51,224 nucleotides of DNA, taken from assembly GCA_024103195.1 (NCBI GenBank), contig JAGFIW010000166.1, forward strand, positions 1 to 51,224, in the 5' to 3' direction. Positions 51,222 to 51,224 of the stretch are shown here, one piece after another; the first letter of the stretch is position 1, and each line of letters starts with the position of its first letter. The notes beneath the pieces are model-generated. The model saw only the letters and a program-made list of their open reading frames with translations. It made no database searches and was not told the origin of the DNA. The DNA is from Saprospiraceae bacterium (GTDB taxonomy: Bacteria > Bacteroidota > Bacteroidia > Chitinophagales > Saprospiraceae). The position numbers were made by a program, and so were the translations under genes.

Positions 51222-51224
51222 GAC

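Noticed and set aside
1..51224. CRISPR arrays, transposases, rRNA genes
   Set aside because: No regularly spaced repeats, transposase motifs or rRNA sequence were seen; the only tandem repeat has two units and lies at a tRNA.

Overview
The window is a chromosomal stretch of a GC-rich Bacteroidota, most likely a Saprospiria/Lewinella-type marine or aquatic bacterium. The phylum rests on three signs: a type IX secretion (T9SS) gene of the PorW/SprE type with a secreted metalloprotease carrying a T9SS sorting tail; promoters with the Bacteroidota -7 box TAnnTTTG in front of tRNA and protein genes; and few Shine-Dalgarno sites. The class is inferred only from overall protein style and GC. Apart from the first ~650 bases it reads as ordinary core chromosome of even composition.

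Layout. 1-705: AT-rich end of an integrated element, with a tyrosine recombinase cut by the window edge, a tRNA 3'-end remnant that looks like its attachment site, and the tRNA's terminator. 706-1117: no gene seen. 1118-4213: a secreted SnoaL-like protein, then on the minus strand tRNA-Leu(UAG), a 79-bp tandem repeat, trigger factor and ClpP. 4350-8835: bifunctional RelA/SpoT, Fur-family regulator, STAS protein, PurA. 8822-17793 (minus): lipoprotein methyltransferase, DacB, fumarylacetoacetase, MetF, a TIGR01777 epimerase, a PiT phosphate transporter with its DUF47 partner, AhcY and tRNA-Gly(CCC). A 23-codon small ORF with its own Shine-Dalgarno site and terminator lies at 14375-14480. 17867-25666: YidD, LolA-like protein, OxyR, low-MW phosphatase, haloperoxidase-like lipoprotein, small membrane proteins, GH3-family protein, M23 peptidase. 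25779-33779: PorW/SprE, a lytic transglycosylase, an AI-2E-family permease, an outer-membrane protein, a DODA-type dioxygenase and an alpha/beta hydrolase. 33857-40049: DinB-like protein, GT-C glycosyltransferase, lycopene cyclase and a four-gene arsenic operon (arsR-arsM-arsC-acr3). 40062-51190: TPR protein, Sua5, a hybrid kinase/HPt/degenerate-receiver set overlapping rfbA, then a T9SS-exported M4 protease followed by a CHAT-TPR protein.

Connected functions: RSH, Fur, OxyR and the phosphorelay form the regulatory part; PorW, M23, lytic transglycosylase and the M4 protease with a sorting tail link envelope remodelling to T9SS export; AhcY and MetF belong to the methyl cycle; the ars genes form a complete resistance module that covers methylation, reduction and efflux.

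The most unusual points are: (1) a set of genes whose -7 box ends only 4-6 nt before the start codon, implying leaderless mRNAs; (2) the stand-alone small ORF at 14375; (3) a phosphorelay with two receiver domains that have lost the phospho-acceptor Asp, fused by overlap to rfbA; (4) an M4 protease with a nested C2-like insertion in an apparent operon with an exported CHAT protein; (5) a tandem repeat built from the 3' end of tRNA-Leu. I saw no CRISPR array, transposase or rRNA.
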